Source: Candidatus Pacearchaeota archaeon (GTDB lineage: Archaea > Nanobdellota > Nanobdellia > Pacearchaeales > GW2011-AR1). Taken from it: DNA of 40,066 bases. Below the pieces are notes generated by a model that saw nothing but the letters and a program-made list of their open reading frames with translations, made no database searches and was not told where the DNA came from. The position numbers and the translations under genes were made by a program. The stretch covers positions 1 to 40,066 of the forward strand of contig JACPGZ010000029.1 in NCBI GenBank assembly GCA_016188895.1. Reading direction: 5' to 3'. Shown in pieces: positions 7,781 through 15,890 of this stretch; the stretch's first letter is position 1, and every line of letters starts with the position of its first letter.

Positions 7781-8756
7781 ACGGAATGAAGATTTTAAAT
7801 ATCAAAGAATAACCCCAAAGATTTCTGCTTATTTGACAACGTATAACGCATTAAATCTTGGTTATCCTGTCGAGGAAAGTATTCGAAGCACTTTTGGGTT
7901 TGCGGATGAGACGGTAATTGTTGATGGAATTTCTACAGATAAAACTTGGGAGTTGTTACAAAATATTGCAAAAGAAAATTCAAATTTGAAACTTTATCAA
8001 AATGAATTCGATCTTTCAGAAGCTGGCGTTGATGGAATTCAAAAAGCATCTGCTCGTGCCCTTTGCGAATATGAGTTTTGCTGGCAACAGGATATCGATG
8101 AAGTCGTTCACGAGGATGATTACGAAAAGATTAAGCTTTTGACAAAACGATTTCCAAAAGATGTTGACATTTTGCATTTGCCAATAATTGAATTATGGTC
8201 TACAGAAAATTATGTTACAGGCAGAAAAAATTGTTGGAAATGGCGATTATCAAGAAATAAACCAGAAATAACACATGGTATTTGTAGTCACGCTAGACTT
8301 ACAAATGAAGTTACAGGAAAAATTTATTCAACAAAAAATTGTGACGGATGTTGTCTAATAAACGTAATGACAGGACAACCTATTTCACATGTTGGATTTT
8401 ACAACAATCAGATTGAATCAATGAGAGTTCACGAACCTGAACAATATGCAAAAACTGTTACTCAAATTTTTGAACAACTTCCAAGTATATTTCATTACAG
8501 TTGGTATAATTTAGAAAATAAGATTAAACAATTGAAAAAAGGCGGAAATTGGTGTAAATTATGGATGCTTCTTTATAATTCTTTAGAGCCAGAAGAAAGA
8601 TTTCCTGCTGTTCAGTCAGATGAACAAGTGAAAGAAGTTGCAAAAAAATTATTTGAGTTTGGAGGAGAAGAGACAGATAGTACGAAATATAAATTTAAAC
8701 TTCAACGAAAACATCCAAAAGTTATGGAAAAATGGATTGAGAGACAAAAATGGTAG
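7773..8756 (+). CDS. Glycosyltransferase family 2 (GT-A fold)
   Basis: 327 residues; ATG overlaps the previous stop by 8 bases. The N-terminal GT2 core shows ISAYLTTYNA, then VIVDGISTDKTW (nucleotide-binding loop) and QQDIDEVVHED (a DxD metal site). Conserved His and Trp residues follow in the central part (SHARLTNE, ISHVGFY). The C-terminal KHPKVMEKW resembles the ending of two other GT2 genes in this window (28608 and 32795). It transfers a sugar from an NDP-sugar; donor and acceptor are unknown. Its stop overlaps the next gene, an endonuclease. Confidence 0.83.
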   Translation: MIKRNEDFKYQRITPKISAYLTTYNALNLGYPVEESIRSTFGFADETVIVDGISTDKTWELLQNIAKENSNLKLYQNEFDLSEAGVDGIQKASARALCEYEFCWQQDIDEVVHEDDYEKIKLLTKRFPKDVDILHLPIIELWSTENYVTGRKNCWKWRLSRNKPEITHGICSHARLTNEVTGKIYSTKNCDGCCLINVMTGQPISHVGFYNNQIESMRVHEPEQYAKTVTQIFEQLPSIFHYSWYNLENKIKQLKKGGNWCKLWMLLYNSLEPEERFPAVQSDEQVKEVAKKLFEFGGEETDSTKYKFKLQRKHPKVMEKWIERQKW

Positions 8757-9421
8757 ATTATTGTTATGAAAAATATATAGGAAAATATAATTACACTCAA
8801 AAATCTCGATTTAATGATTTATTAAATTATTGTGAATTAACAAACGGAGAGATAATTTCTGGTGAGTATGTTAACAGGGATAGTAGATTTGTTGTGAGAT
8901 GTGCTATTGGTCATGTCTGGAATGCTTCTTTTAAAAGTTTAGTTACTGAGCAACACTGGTGTCCTGTTTGTGGCAATTCATTACGAATGTCTTTAAATAA
9001 TCCTGGATGCAGAGATGAAGTTAAAAGAAAGATAAAAGATACTTGGAATAAAAAATATGGCGGTCATCCGATTTTTGATAAGATTATTTCCGACAAACAG
9101 ATAAAAAAGGTTAATCGAATTTTTATTTTAAAACATTGGTTTTCTCAAGAAGAAATTCTTTGTAAAGGAACTTGGGAAAAACAAGTTGTTGAATGGTTGA
9201 ATAGAAATAAAATTGACTATAATTTTCATCCTCAATGTTTTTATGTTAATGAAAATTCAAGATATACTCCCGATCTTTATCTTCCAGATCGGGATCTTTG
9301 GGTTGAAATTAAGGGATATTTTCGAAAAGATGCAGAAGAAAAATGGAACTGGTTTCACAAAGAATATCCAAATAGTGAATTATGGGATAAAAAGAAATTA
9401 AAGGAAATGGGAATTCTGTGA
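8750..9421 (+). CDS. Free-standing homing-type endonuclease, PD-(D/E)XK (copy 2)
   Basis: 223 residues. The N-terminal module differs from copy 1: a zinc-ribbon-like segment with RCAIGHVWNASF then HWCPVCGN (about residues 48-77), a known DNA-recognition module of phage endonucleases. The C-terminal nuclease has P174-D175 and E186-I-K188 (PDLYLPDRDLWVEIKG), a canonical PD-(D/E)XK site. The terminal 35 residues are nearly those of copies 1 and 3. The ATG lies inside the end of the GT2 gene, and the TGA overlaps the GTG of the following gene, so the insertion keeps the operon's coupling intact. Likely function: homing of its own gene. Confidence 0.8.
   Translation: MVDYCYEKYIGKYNYTQKSRFNDLLNYCELTNGEIISGEYVNRDSRFVVRCAIGHVWNASFKSLVTEQHWCPVCGNSLRMSLNNPGCRDEVKRKIKDTWNKKYGGHPIFDKIISDKQIKKVNRIFILKHWFSQEEILCKGTWEKQVVEWLNRNKIDYNFHPQCFYVNENSRYTPDLYLPDRDLWVEIKGYFRKDAEEKWNWFHKEYPNSELWDKKKLKEMGIL
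9314..9421 (+). repeat. 108-bp 3'-end repeat of nuclease family, copy B
   Basis: Ungapped match to copy C (11219-11326) at 89 of 108 positions by hand alignment, and to copy A at 87 of 108. Both B and C end in TGAATAAA, where the TGA is the nuclease stop and also part of the next gene's start region. Confidence 0.85.
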
Positions 9422-9687
9422 ATAAATTTCCCGATCTTGGCAATGACACCTTTAAAAGAAGTAGGGTATATTCCTTGGCAAAAGAATTAATTTCTTTGAT
9501 CAATTCCGGAAATGTTGTGCTGTGTGAAGATTATGTCACCCCATATTATCCCGACAAACCTCATTCTGATTTTGTTCGTGCGGAGAAGATTGTTGATGAG
9601 TTGAATTCGCTATTTGCGAATCAAGAATTAAAAGAATATAATATAAATGAATGTCAATTATCTCTTCCTTTTAATGACAAAGAATGA
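9418..9687 (+). CDS. Small hypothetical protein, 89 aa
   Basis: GTG start overlapping the nuclease stop (GTGA); the stop overlaps the next ATG (ATGA). The product appears mostly helical (VYSLAKELISLINSG, then FVRAEKIVDELNSLF), with an acidic tail ending LPFNDKE. No signal peptide, membrane segment or Cys motif. I do not recognise it. It lies between a nuclease and a GT2 enzyme, so its original operon partner is unclear. Confidence 0.5.
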   Translation: MNKFPDLGNDTFKRSRVYSLAKELISLINSGNVVLCEDYVTPYYPDKPHSDFVRAEKIVDELNSLFANQELKEYNINECQLSLPFNDKE

Positions 9688-10514
9688 ATCCAAAAATTTC
9701 TATTTTTCTTCCTGCGTTCAGATCAAAAGATTTGCTTTATAATGTTTTTTTTAAAGGATTATGCAGAAATACGAAGGAAAATGTTGAACTGATTCTTTAT
9801 GATAATACGGGCAACGGAGAAGATATAGAAAAGATATTGATTGACGGGGCAAAAGAATTGGTTCCCAAAAATATAACCGTCAAATTAAGACTCTCAAATA
9901 ATGAAAATGTTGGATTAAATAAAGCATTTAACGATTGTGCAAAGGTTGCGGAAGGTGAATATTTTTATCTTTGTCATACAGATATGTACGTTCTCCCTGG
10001 ATGGGATACAGCTCTCCTTTCTGCCTGCCTAAATTTGGCACCAATTTCTTTTCTTTTGTGCAGCAGAAGTATTGAACCGGGATATAGTCATGTGAAAAGT
10101 CAAATAAGAAAGGATTATGGCAACGAATTGAATAATTTTCAGGAGGAAAAACTATTAAAAGAATATAAACAATTTGTTGAAAATAAAATCGTTGTCAACG
10201 CTAGAATGCCATTTTTTATGCACAGGAAATTATGGGAAAGGCTAGGCGGTGTTGACGAGAAATATCATTCTTTTTGTTCTGACGATGATATTATTCAGGA
10301 TTGTTATTACCATAACGTTCGAAGATTTTACATGATATATGACAGCCTTATTTATCATTTGCAGGGGAAGTCAAATAGCCAGCAGACGATCGACAAAGAT
10401 AAAGATTGGCCGTATCGATATTTCGTTGAGAAATGGAAAGCTAAATATCCAGACATTTGTCATCCAGGACAATATCATCCGGGACTTATTCCGTTTGAGC
10501 TGAGAGTCAAATAA
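9684..10514 (+). CDS. Glycosyltransferase family 2
   Basis: 276 residues; ATG overlaps the preceding stop. GT2 features in order: ISIFLPAFRS, LILYDNTGNG, NENVGLNKAFNDC, then CHTDMYVLPGWD, where the Asp residues take the place of the DxD site. A later SDDDIIQDCYY is a second acidic patch usual in this class. The segment from LPGWD to SIEPG is shared with the GT2 at 13693, so the two are paralogs. Expected reaction: NDP-sugar dependent transfer to a glycan acceptor. The gene is followed by a 41-base gap and nuclease copy 3. Confidence 0.82.
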   Translation: MNPKISIFLPAFRSKDLLYNVFFKGLCRNTKENVELILYDNTGNGEDIEKILIDGAKELVPKNITVKLRLSNNENVGLNKAFNDCAKVAEGEYFYLCHTDMYVLPGWDTALLSACLNLAPISFLLCSRSIEPGYSHVKSQIRKDYGNELNNFQEEKLLKEYKQFVENKIVVNARMPFFMHRKLWERLGGVDEKYHSFCSDDDIIQDCYYHNVRRFYMIYDSLIYHLQGKSNSQQTIDKDKDWPYRYFVEKWKAKYPDICHPGQYHPGLIPFELRVK

Positions 10515-10555
10515 AAATGTGGAAATTGTTTAAAATCAGATAAAATAGTTTATAA

Positions 10556-11326
10556 ATGCCACCTTTCATCAATTTGCAAGATAAGCGTTTTTATTTCTTT
10601 GTAATAAAAGAGAGAATTTTTGATGTTAGACCTGGCGCTCGATGGAAATGTTTGTGTGATTGCGGAAAAGAATTTATAACTAGTTCTACGTGTATTATAA
10701 AAGGAGAAACTAAATCTTGTGGATGTTATAATAAAAATAAATTTAGATATAAAAATCTTTTAGGTGAGATATTTGGATTATTAACTGTTGTATCTTTTTC
10801 TCACACCAACAAGGAAACGGCTTTTTGGAATTGTTTTTGTAAATGTGGCAATAATATTATTGTATCGGCAAGAAGTTTAAAAAAAGGTAAAAGAATTTCT
10901 TGTGGTTGTCGAGGTGCACAAACCAGAACAGAATTATCTATTTATATGATGAATAAATATGGAGTAGATCATTGTTCTAAAGTAAAAGAAATTCAAGATA
11001 AAATTGCGCTATCTATGAATAATTCTGGAATCATAAAACACTGGAAAACAGAAGCAAATTGTATTTGGGTTGGAAATTATGAGAAAAAAGTTTTGCAATA
11101 TTTGAATAATTGTATAATTGAATATGAATGGCAGCCGAAAATTTTTATTTTACCTAATAATAAAACGTACAGACCAGATTTTTATTTGATAAAAGAAAAT
11201 AAATGGATTGAAATAAAAGGATATTTTCGAAAGGATGCAAAAGAGAAATGGGATTGGTTTCACAAGGAATATCCAAATAGTGAACTTTGGGATAAAAAAA
11301 GATTGAAAGAGTTAAAAATTTTATGA
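10556..11326 (+). CDS. Free-standing homing-type endonuclease, PD-(D/E)XK (copy 3)
   Basis: 256 residues. The N-terminus has two copies of a cysteine module: WKCLCDCGKEF with SCGCYN (about residues 31-60) and WNCFCKCGNNI with SCGCRG (about 92-121), a zinc-binding type seen in phage homing enzymes. Then comes NKYGVDHCSK, the same linker motif as in copy 1. The nuclease triad is P207-D208 and E219-I-K221 (PDFYLIKENKWIEIKG). The ending is shared with copies 1 and 2. The TGA overlaps the start of the methyltransferase gene (ATGAATAAA). N-terminal modules differ among the three copies while the catalytic part is common, indicating module shuffling. Confidence 0.8.
   Translation: MPPFINLQDKRFYFFVIKERIFDVRPGARWKCLCDCGKEFITSSTCIIKGETKSCGCYNKNKFRYKNLLGEIFGLLTVVSFSHTNKETAFWNCFCKCGNNIIVSARSLKKGKRISCGCRGAQTRTELSIYMMNKYGVDHCSKVKEIQDKIALSMNNSGIIKHWKTEANCIWVGNYEKKVLQYLNNCIIEYEWQPKIFILPNNKTYRPDFYLIKENKWIEIKGYFRKDAKEKWDWFHKEYPNSELWDKKRLKELKIL
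11219..11326 (+). repeat. 108-bp 3'-end repeat of nuclease family, copy C
   Basis: Third member of the dispersed coding repeat; 89 of 108 positions match copy B by hand alignment. Differences are mostly at third codon positions and the last few codons, consistent with old divergence rather than recent duplication. Confidence 0.85.
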
Positions 11327-12054
11327 ATAAATTGAAAGAGATAGAAGAATTATGTAAAATAGGTATTGCAGATGTACAATTATGTTTTAACATAAAAGAA
11401 GATTTGTGGGACAAATACATTGAGCAAGAATTATGTAAAAATGAGTCGCTTATGGATCTAATTAATTTTAGACAATCTGTAAATTTTGATTGGAAAGTTG
11501 ATACTAAATTAGGAGGTCCAGCGACAACATTGAACGCCTGCGTTCTTTATTGTTTGATTAGATATTATGATCTTTTTATGATATGTGAAACGGGTGTTGC
11601 TGGTGGATATTCCACAGTATTTTTATTGGAAGCTGTAAGCAGAAATGGTGGAATAATGAGATCTCTGGAATTGTCAAATGATATGAATGAGGTTGCAAAG
11701 TTGGTTCCAGAAAAATGGAAAGATTCTCCTACGTGGCATTTAAAGACCGGAGTGGATTCTGTTGAGTTTCTAAGAAATGAAAATGATGACTATAATAGAA
11801 TATTTCATCTGTACTGTCACGATAGTTTGCATACGTTTAAACATATGTTTTCTGAGCTAACTGAATTTAAAAAATGCAAAAATGATAGATTTTTTGTTTT
11901 TTTTGATGATCAAAATAGTGAAAATTTTTGGGATCGTTGTTTGCAAATGAAATTGTTTGAAAAGAAAGGATATAATGTAAAATATATATCTGGAAAAGAA
12001 TCTAGACTAAATGGTCACATGGGCGGAATTATTAAATATGATAAGGTGTTGTAA
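11323..12054 (+). CDS. Class I SAM-dependent methyltransferase-like protein
   Basis: 243 residues; ATG overlaps the nuclease stop. Motif I of a Rossmann methyltransferase is visible as CETGVAGGYSTVFLLEA, followed by an acidic strand end (MRSLELS) and a later HLYCHDSLHTF, where a D-x-x-H pair resembles the metal or catalytic region of Methyltransf_24-type sugar and small-molecule methyltransferases. A further DDQNSE acidic turn follows. The likely job is O-methylation of a sugar or glycan, inferred from the neighbouring glycosyltransferases. The N-terminal 60 residues are helical and unassigned. The stop overlaps the radical-SAM gene (TAATG). Confidence 0.7.
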   Translation: MNKLKEIEELCKIGIADVQLCFNIKEDLWDKYIEQELCKNESLMDLINFRQSVNFDWKVDTKLGGPATTLNACVLYCLIRYYDLFMICETGVAGGYSTVFLLEAVSRNGGIMRSLELSNDMNEVAKLVPEKWKDSPTWHLKTGVDSVEFLRNENDDYNRIFHLYCHDSLHTFKHMFSELTEFKKCKNDRFFVFFDDQNSENFWDRCLQMKLFEKKGYNVKYISGKESRLNGHMGGIIKYDKVL

Positions 12055-13490
12055 TGTCTGTTCGTTTTTTGGGAGTAAATCTTCCGTTTTATCGATTGCT
12101 TGGTTCACATTATAACGGAAACAATCTTGGAATTTCTTATGTTGTTGCTGTTTTAAATCAAAATGGTCACGATGCATGGATTTATAATGCAGATTTTATG
12201 GATAGAAAAGAATATGAGAATTTGAAAGGACTATTTAATAAATTTCAAGATTATACAGAATATTTTAAGAAGGAAGATCATAAAATTTGGGAAGAAGTGG
12301 CACAAAAAATAGTAGATTTTAAACCTGATTTTGTTGGTTATTTTTGTTATACAGCAAATGTAAAAACTGTTGATATTATTTCAAAAAAGGTCAAGCAAAG
12401 AATTCCGTTTGTTAAACAAATTGTGGGAGGACCGCATTCAACGCTTGACAAAGGATTGCTTGCGAAACTGAAATATATTGATTATCAGATTATCCGAGAG
12501 GGAGAATATGTTACTCTTGATCTTGTTAACGAGAAGGATCCAAAATACATAAAAGGGGTTGCTTATCGCAATAAACTTGGTTTTATTGTTCACAACGGAG
12601 ACGCAGAAGTTCTTGATTGTGATGCTTTGCCCTTTCCTGAAAGAGATAAATTTTGGGGATTGACGGAAGAACAAAAGAAAACCGTTGATGTTTCGTATGT
12701 GGTAACAATTAGAGGATGCCCATATCGTTGCAATTATTGTGCTAGTCCTTATTCTTGGAAAAGAAATAAAACACAGTATCGTTCTCCTGAATCTGTTTTA
12801 TCTGAATTGAGATATTTAAAAAAAAATTATTGGGATCAGCAAAAAGATTATGATTATTCTCAATCTGCAAACACGACAACAAAGGATAAACTTCTTATAA
12901 AAGATAATAGTGCACTATATTTTGTTGACGATGTTTTTACAATTGATAAGGAAAGAGTTAAAAAGATTCTTCGAATGATGATTGATGAGAAGTTAGATAT
13001 GCCATTTAAAGCAGAAATGAGAACAGATCATTTAGACTCAGAAGTTTGTAAATTATTGAAGGAAGCAAATTGTGTTCGTGCAAAGATTGGAGTTGAATCA
13101 GGAAGTCCGAGAATATTAAAACAAATTCAAAAAGACGAAACCAGAGAAGAGATAATTGCTGGCTGTCATATGCTTGAAGAAGCAGGAGTTCCATATACAG
13201 CATATTTAATGGCTGGTTTTCCTGGCGAAACAGATGACGATCTTCGACAGACGATAAGCCTTGCAAAGTCTATAAAAGCAAATTATTATTCATTAAGTAT
13301 ATTGAGCCCGTATTATGGAACAAAAATGTATTATGATCTGCTTGAACAAGGTTTTCCTTTAGATAAACAACCATATGAATATTTTTATCATCAAACAGGA
13401 GATCTTATGGTAAACAGTAAGATTTCAAAAGAACTTATTCAAGAATATCTTTCTTTGAATGAATTAAATGAAGAAAAGGGTTATGTTTGA
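12054..13490 (+). CDS. B12-binding-type radical SAM enzyme
   Basis: 478 residues. The N-terminal part (about 1-190) has the alternating strands and the GGPHST turn of a cobalamin-binding Rossmann domain, but no clear DxHxxG cobalamin ligand motif. The radical SAM core starts with CxxxCxxC at C222, C226 and C229 (RGCPYRCNYCASP), which binds the 4Fe-4S cluster. A later EAGVPYTAYLMAGFPGETDDD is typical of this family's barrel (about 390-410). Such enzymes methylate, rearrange or dehydrogenate unactivated carbons; in glycan loci their substrates are largely unknown. Strict coupling to both neighbours suggests it acts on the same sugar or lipid product. Confidence 0.85.
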   Translation: MSVRFLGVNLPFYRLLGSHYNGNNLGISYVVAVLNQNGHDAWIYNADFMDRKEYENLKGLFNKFQDYTEYFKKEDHKIWEEVAQKIVDFKPDFVGYFCYTANVKTVDIISKKVKQRIPFVKQIVGGPHSTLDKGLLAKLKYIDYQIIREGEYVTLDLVNEKDPKYIKGVAYRNKLGFIVHNGDAEVLDCDALPFPERDKFWGLTEEQKKTVDVSYVVTIRGCPYRCNYCASPYSWKRNKTQYRSPESVLSELRYLKKNYWDQQKDYDYSQSANTTTKDKLLIKDNSALYFVDDVFTIDKERVKKILRMMIDEKLDMPFKAEMRTDHLDSEVCKLLKEANCVRAKIGVESGSPRILKQIQKDETREEIIAGCHMLEEAGVPYTAYLMAGFPGETDDDLRQTISLAKSIKANYYSLSILSPYYGTKMYYDLLEQGFPLDKQPYEYFYHQTGDLMVNSKISKELIQEYLSLNELNEEKGYV

Positions 13491-13693
13491 TGATTGAAAC
13501 AAAATACAGATCCCTGTTAAAAAGCATTGTCTGGAGAATATTATCGGTTATCAATGGGTTTATTGTTGCATTTATCTTTTTGAATGAATTTTATCAATCA
13601 TTGAAAATTTCCATAATCGCAAATATAACAGGGTTTGTTTTATATTATTTTCATGAAAGATTTTGGAACTCTATAAAATGGGGCAAAAAATAA
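13490..13693 (+). CDS. DUF2061-type small membrane protein
   Basis: I chose the ATG at 13490, overlapping the upstream TGA (TGATG), over a TTG three bases earlier. The 67-residue product has the pattern of DUF2061: SLLKSIVWRILSV at the N-terminus, two hydrophobic segments (about residues 15-32 and 40-53) and the ending FHERFWNSIKWG. The family is of unknown function, is predicted to be inner-membrane, and is often found near sugar or sulfate genes. Its stop overlaps the next start (TAATG). Confidence 0.75.
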   Translation: MIETKYRSLLKSIVWRILSVINGFIVAFIFLNEFYQSLKISIIANITGFVLYYFHERFWNSIKWGKK

Positions 13694-14490
13694 TGTTTTC
13701 GGTTTGTTTATGTTCATGGGACGATCTTAACTATTTGAAATTATTATATAGCAGTTTCAAAAAATATACAAAACTTCCATGTGAATTTATTGTTCATGAC
13801 AACGGAAGTGAAGACGGTACAGAAAAATGGCTTCAAGAAAAACAAATTGTTTATTCACGAAGCGAAGAGAATTTAGGTGTTTCTGCGGTTAATTTTGCCG
13901 TTGAAAAAGCAAAATATAATTTTATTGTGGATATAAATGCAGATATGTTTTTTCTTCCCGGTTGGGATATTGCGTTGTTAAAGCAAATTAAAAAGTTTGA
14001 ATCTCAAAATATTGATAAATTCATAATTTCAAGTAGACTTATTGAGCCGATCGGTAATAATCCCGAATATCAAATTTTTAATTGTGGATCCGATTGGGAA
14101 AGTTTTGACGAGGATAAGCTTTTGAATTATTATTTTAAAATTAAAGCAAATCATGAAGAATCGATTCAATATTCGCATCCAATTTGTTTATCACGGAAAT
14201 TGTGGAATGATTTTGGCGGCGCAGATACAGGCTATCAATACGGCATTGCAACTGACCATGATATACCAATTTCTGCATATGAAGCTGGTTGTCGTCATTT
14301 TATTGAATTAGCAAAACCGACAATTTTTCATTTCTCATGCAAAACGGTATCAAAATTGCCTTTGAATAGATTAGATGGACAAAAAAGATTTTATGATAAG
14401 TGGGGAATAACAATTGAACAATTTAGGCATAAAATGAAAATAGGTCAAAAATATGAAAAAGTTTCAGATAATGTGTTTGAGGGCGAATGA
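13693..14490 (+). CDS. Glycosyltransferase family 2
   Basis: I chose the ATG at 13693 because it overlaps the DUF2061 stop (TAATG) and starts exactly at the first GT2 strand (MFSVCLCSWDD). The 265-residue enzyme shows FIVHDNGSEDGTEKW (donor-binding loop), SEENLGVSAVNFAVEKA, and VDINADMFFLPGWD, containing the metal-binding acidic residues. The segment from LPGWD to the SRLIEP motif is paralogous to the GT2 at 9684. It adds a sugar to an undetermined acceptor. Its stop overlaps the SDR gene. Confidence 0.83.
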   Translation: MFSVCLCSWDDLNYLKLLYSSFKKYTKLPCEFIVHDNGSEDGTEKWLQEKQIVYSRSEENLGVSAVNFAVEKAKYNFIVDINADMFFLPGWDIALLKQIKKFESQNIDKFIISSRLIEPIGNNPEYQIFNCGSDWESFDEDKLLNYYFKIKANHEESIQYSHPICLSRKLWNDFGGADTGYQYGIATDHDIPISAYEAGCRHFIELAKPTIFHFSCKTVSKLPLNRLDGQKRFYDKWGITIEQFRHKMKIGQKYEKVSDNVFEGE

Positions 14491-15425
14491 TGAAAGTATT
14501 AGTTCTAGGAGGTGCAGGATATATTGGGGGTGTTACATCTGATGTCTTGTCAATCAATCACGAGGTTACAGTTTATGATAATCTACTCTACGAAGATCGA
14601 TATTTTAAGCGTCTCAATTTTGTAAATGGAGATATTAGAGATACTAAAAAGGTTGTTAACTCCGCTGAAGGTTGTGATGTTGTTGTTCTTTTGGCTGCAT
14701 TGGTGGGTGATGGTGCGTGTGCGGTTAATCCTGGATTGACTGAAGAAATTAATTTTTTGGCAGTAAAAAATATTTGCGAACAATTGCCAAAAGAAAAGAA
14801 AATTATTTTTATGAGTACCGCTAGCGTTTATGGGGCAAATGAAGAACTTGTTGACGAAATAGGACCGACAAAACCTTTGTCTATCTACGCTTCAACAAAA
14901 CTTAGAGCAGAAAAATATGTTCTTGAGAGAGGGGGCGTTGTATTTCGACTTGGAACTGTTTTTGGTGTCGGTGATCAATATTCCAGAATTAGATCCGATC
15001 TTGTTGTAAATACTTTGACAATTAAAGCATTTGTAGAAAATAAAATTGTTGTCAACGGAGGAAATCAATATAGGCCATTAATTTCTGTTCGTGATGTTGC
15101 ATATTATTTGGCAGAAGCTTGCGAGTCACCTGCTTTTGGTTTATTTAACTTGGCTTATAAAAATGCAACGATTTCTAGTATTGCTGACGACATTTTTTTG
15201 GTTTTTCCTAATGTAGAAATTAAAAGAACGGATATCCTATTCGAAGATGAAAGAAATTATAAGGTTAATACTCAAAAAGCTCGAAATACTTTTAGCTATA
15301 CTCCAATTTATTCTGTTTTATCGGAGATAAAAAATATGGCAATGTTGCTTTATGGCGGCAGGATTAAAAATCCCAATAGTGTTGTGTATAATAACGGAAT
15401 GTATCTTTCAAATATGAGAATATAA
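14490..15425 (+). CDS. NAD(P)-dependent nucleotide-sugar epimerase/dehydratase (extended SDR)
   Basis: Two adjacent ATGs occur; I prefer the one at 14490, which overlaps the TGA and has better spacing from the GAGGG site (14479-14483). The 311-residue protein begins KVLVLGGAGYIGG, the Rossmann GxxGxxG. Other landmarks are DIRD (near 50), LLAALVGDG, MSTASVYG (catalytic Ser/Thr region) and the catalytic YASTK (Y-x-x-x-K near residue 133). Extended SDRs of this size are epimerases, 4,6-dehydratases or reductases of NDP-sugars; the exact reaction is not determinable. It opens a five-gene deoxysugar block. Confidence 0.82.
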   Translation: MKVLVLGGAGYIGGVTSDVLSINHEVTVYDNLLYEDRYFKRLNFVNGDIRDTKKVVNSAEGCDVVVLLAALVGDGACAVNPGLTEEINFLAVKNICEQLPKEKKIIFMSTASVYGANEELVDEIGPTKPLSIYASTKLRAEKYVLERGGVVFRLGTVFGVGDQYSRIRSDLVVNTLTIKAFVENKIVVNGGNQYRPLISVRDVAYYLAEACESPAFGLFNLAYKNATISSIADDIFLVFPNVEIKRTDILFEDERNYKVNTQKARNTFSYTPIYSVLSEIKNMAMLLYGGRIKNPNSVVYNNGMYLSNMRI

Positions 15426-15868
15426 TGGATACAGAAGAAAAACCAAGAATCATAGAGGGAAACTTATTTGTTGACGATAGAGGCTGTTTATCGTTTGTGA
15501 ATGATTTTGATTTTAAAGGAATCAAAAGATTTTATGTTATTGAAAATCATCAGCAAGGATTTATTAGAGCATTTCATTATCACAAAAATGAATCAAAGTA
15601 TGTTTTCGTTATTTCCGGCAGTATCTTAATTTATATTGTTAATGTAAAGAAAAACAATCTCAGAAATTCAGAAGTTAAAAAATTTGTTTTATCTAGCAAA
15701 AAACCTCAAATATTATTTATACCTAAAGGATATGCAAATGGATTTAAGACATTAGAAAAAGATACTAAAATTATATTTTATTCTACTTCAATTCTTGAAG
15801 AAAGCTTAATAGACGATATAAGATATCCATTTGATCAATGGGGAAATTGGAATAACGATTATAGATAA
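15425..15868 (+). CDS. RmlC-like cupin (dTDP-4-keto-6-deoxyhexose 3,5-epimerase family)
   Basis: 147 residues, start coupled by TAATG. RmlC-family features: EGNLFVDDRGCLSFVND at the N-terminus, RFYVIENHQQGFIRAFHYH (the conserved RxxH region), YVFVISGSILI, and FIPKGYANGFKTL, then a C-terminal DDIRYPFDQWG. The His pair in FHYH corresponds to the active-site His of this family. It is shorter than typical RmlC (about 180 aa), so 3- or 5-epimerase, or a keto-isomerase as in FdtA-like proteins, are alternatives. It acts on the keto-sugar made by a neighbouring dehydratase. Confidence 0.7.
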   Translation: MDTEEKPRIIEGNLFVDDRGCLSFVNDFDFKGIKRFYVIENHQQGFIRAFHYHKNESKYVFVISGSILIYIVNVKKNNLRNSEVKKFVLSSKKPQILFIPKGYANGFKTLEKDTKIIFYSTSILEESLIDDIRYPFDQWGNWNNDYR

Positions 15869-15890
15869 GAGAAGGGTTATATAAGCACAC

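Noticed and set aside
10515-10555. Small ORF in the gap after the GT2 gene
   Set aside because: Only eight codons before a stop; no ribosome site.
12438-12674. Minus-strand open frame inside the radical-SAM gene
   Set aside because: Shadow of the coding frame; no start context and no domain.
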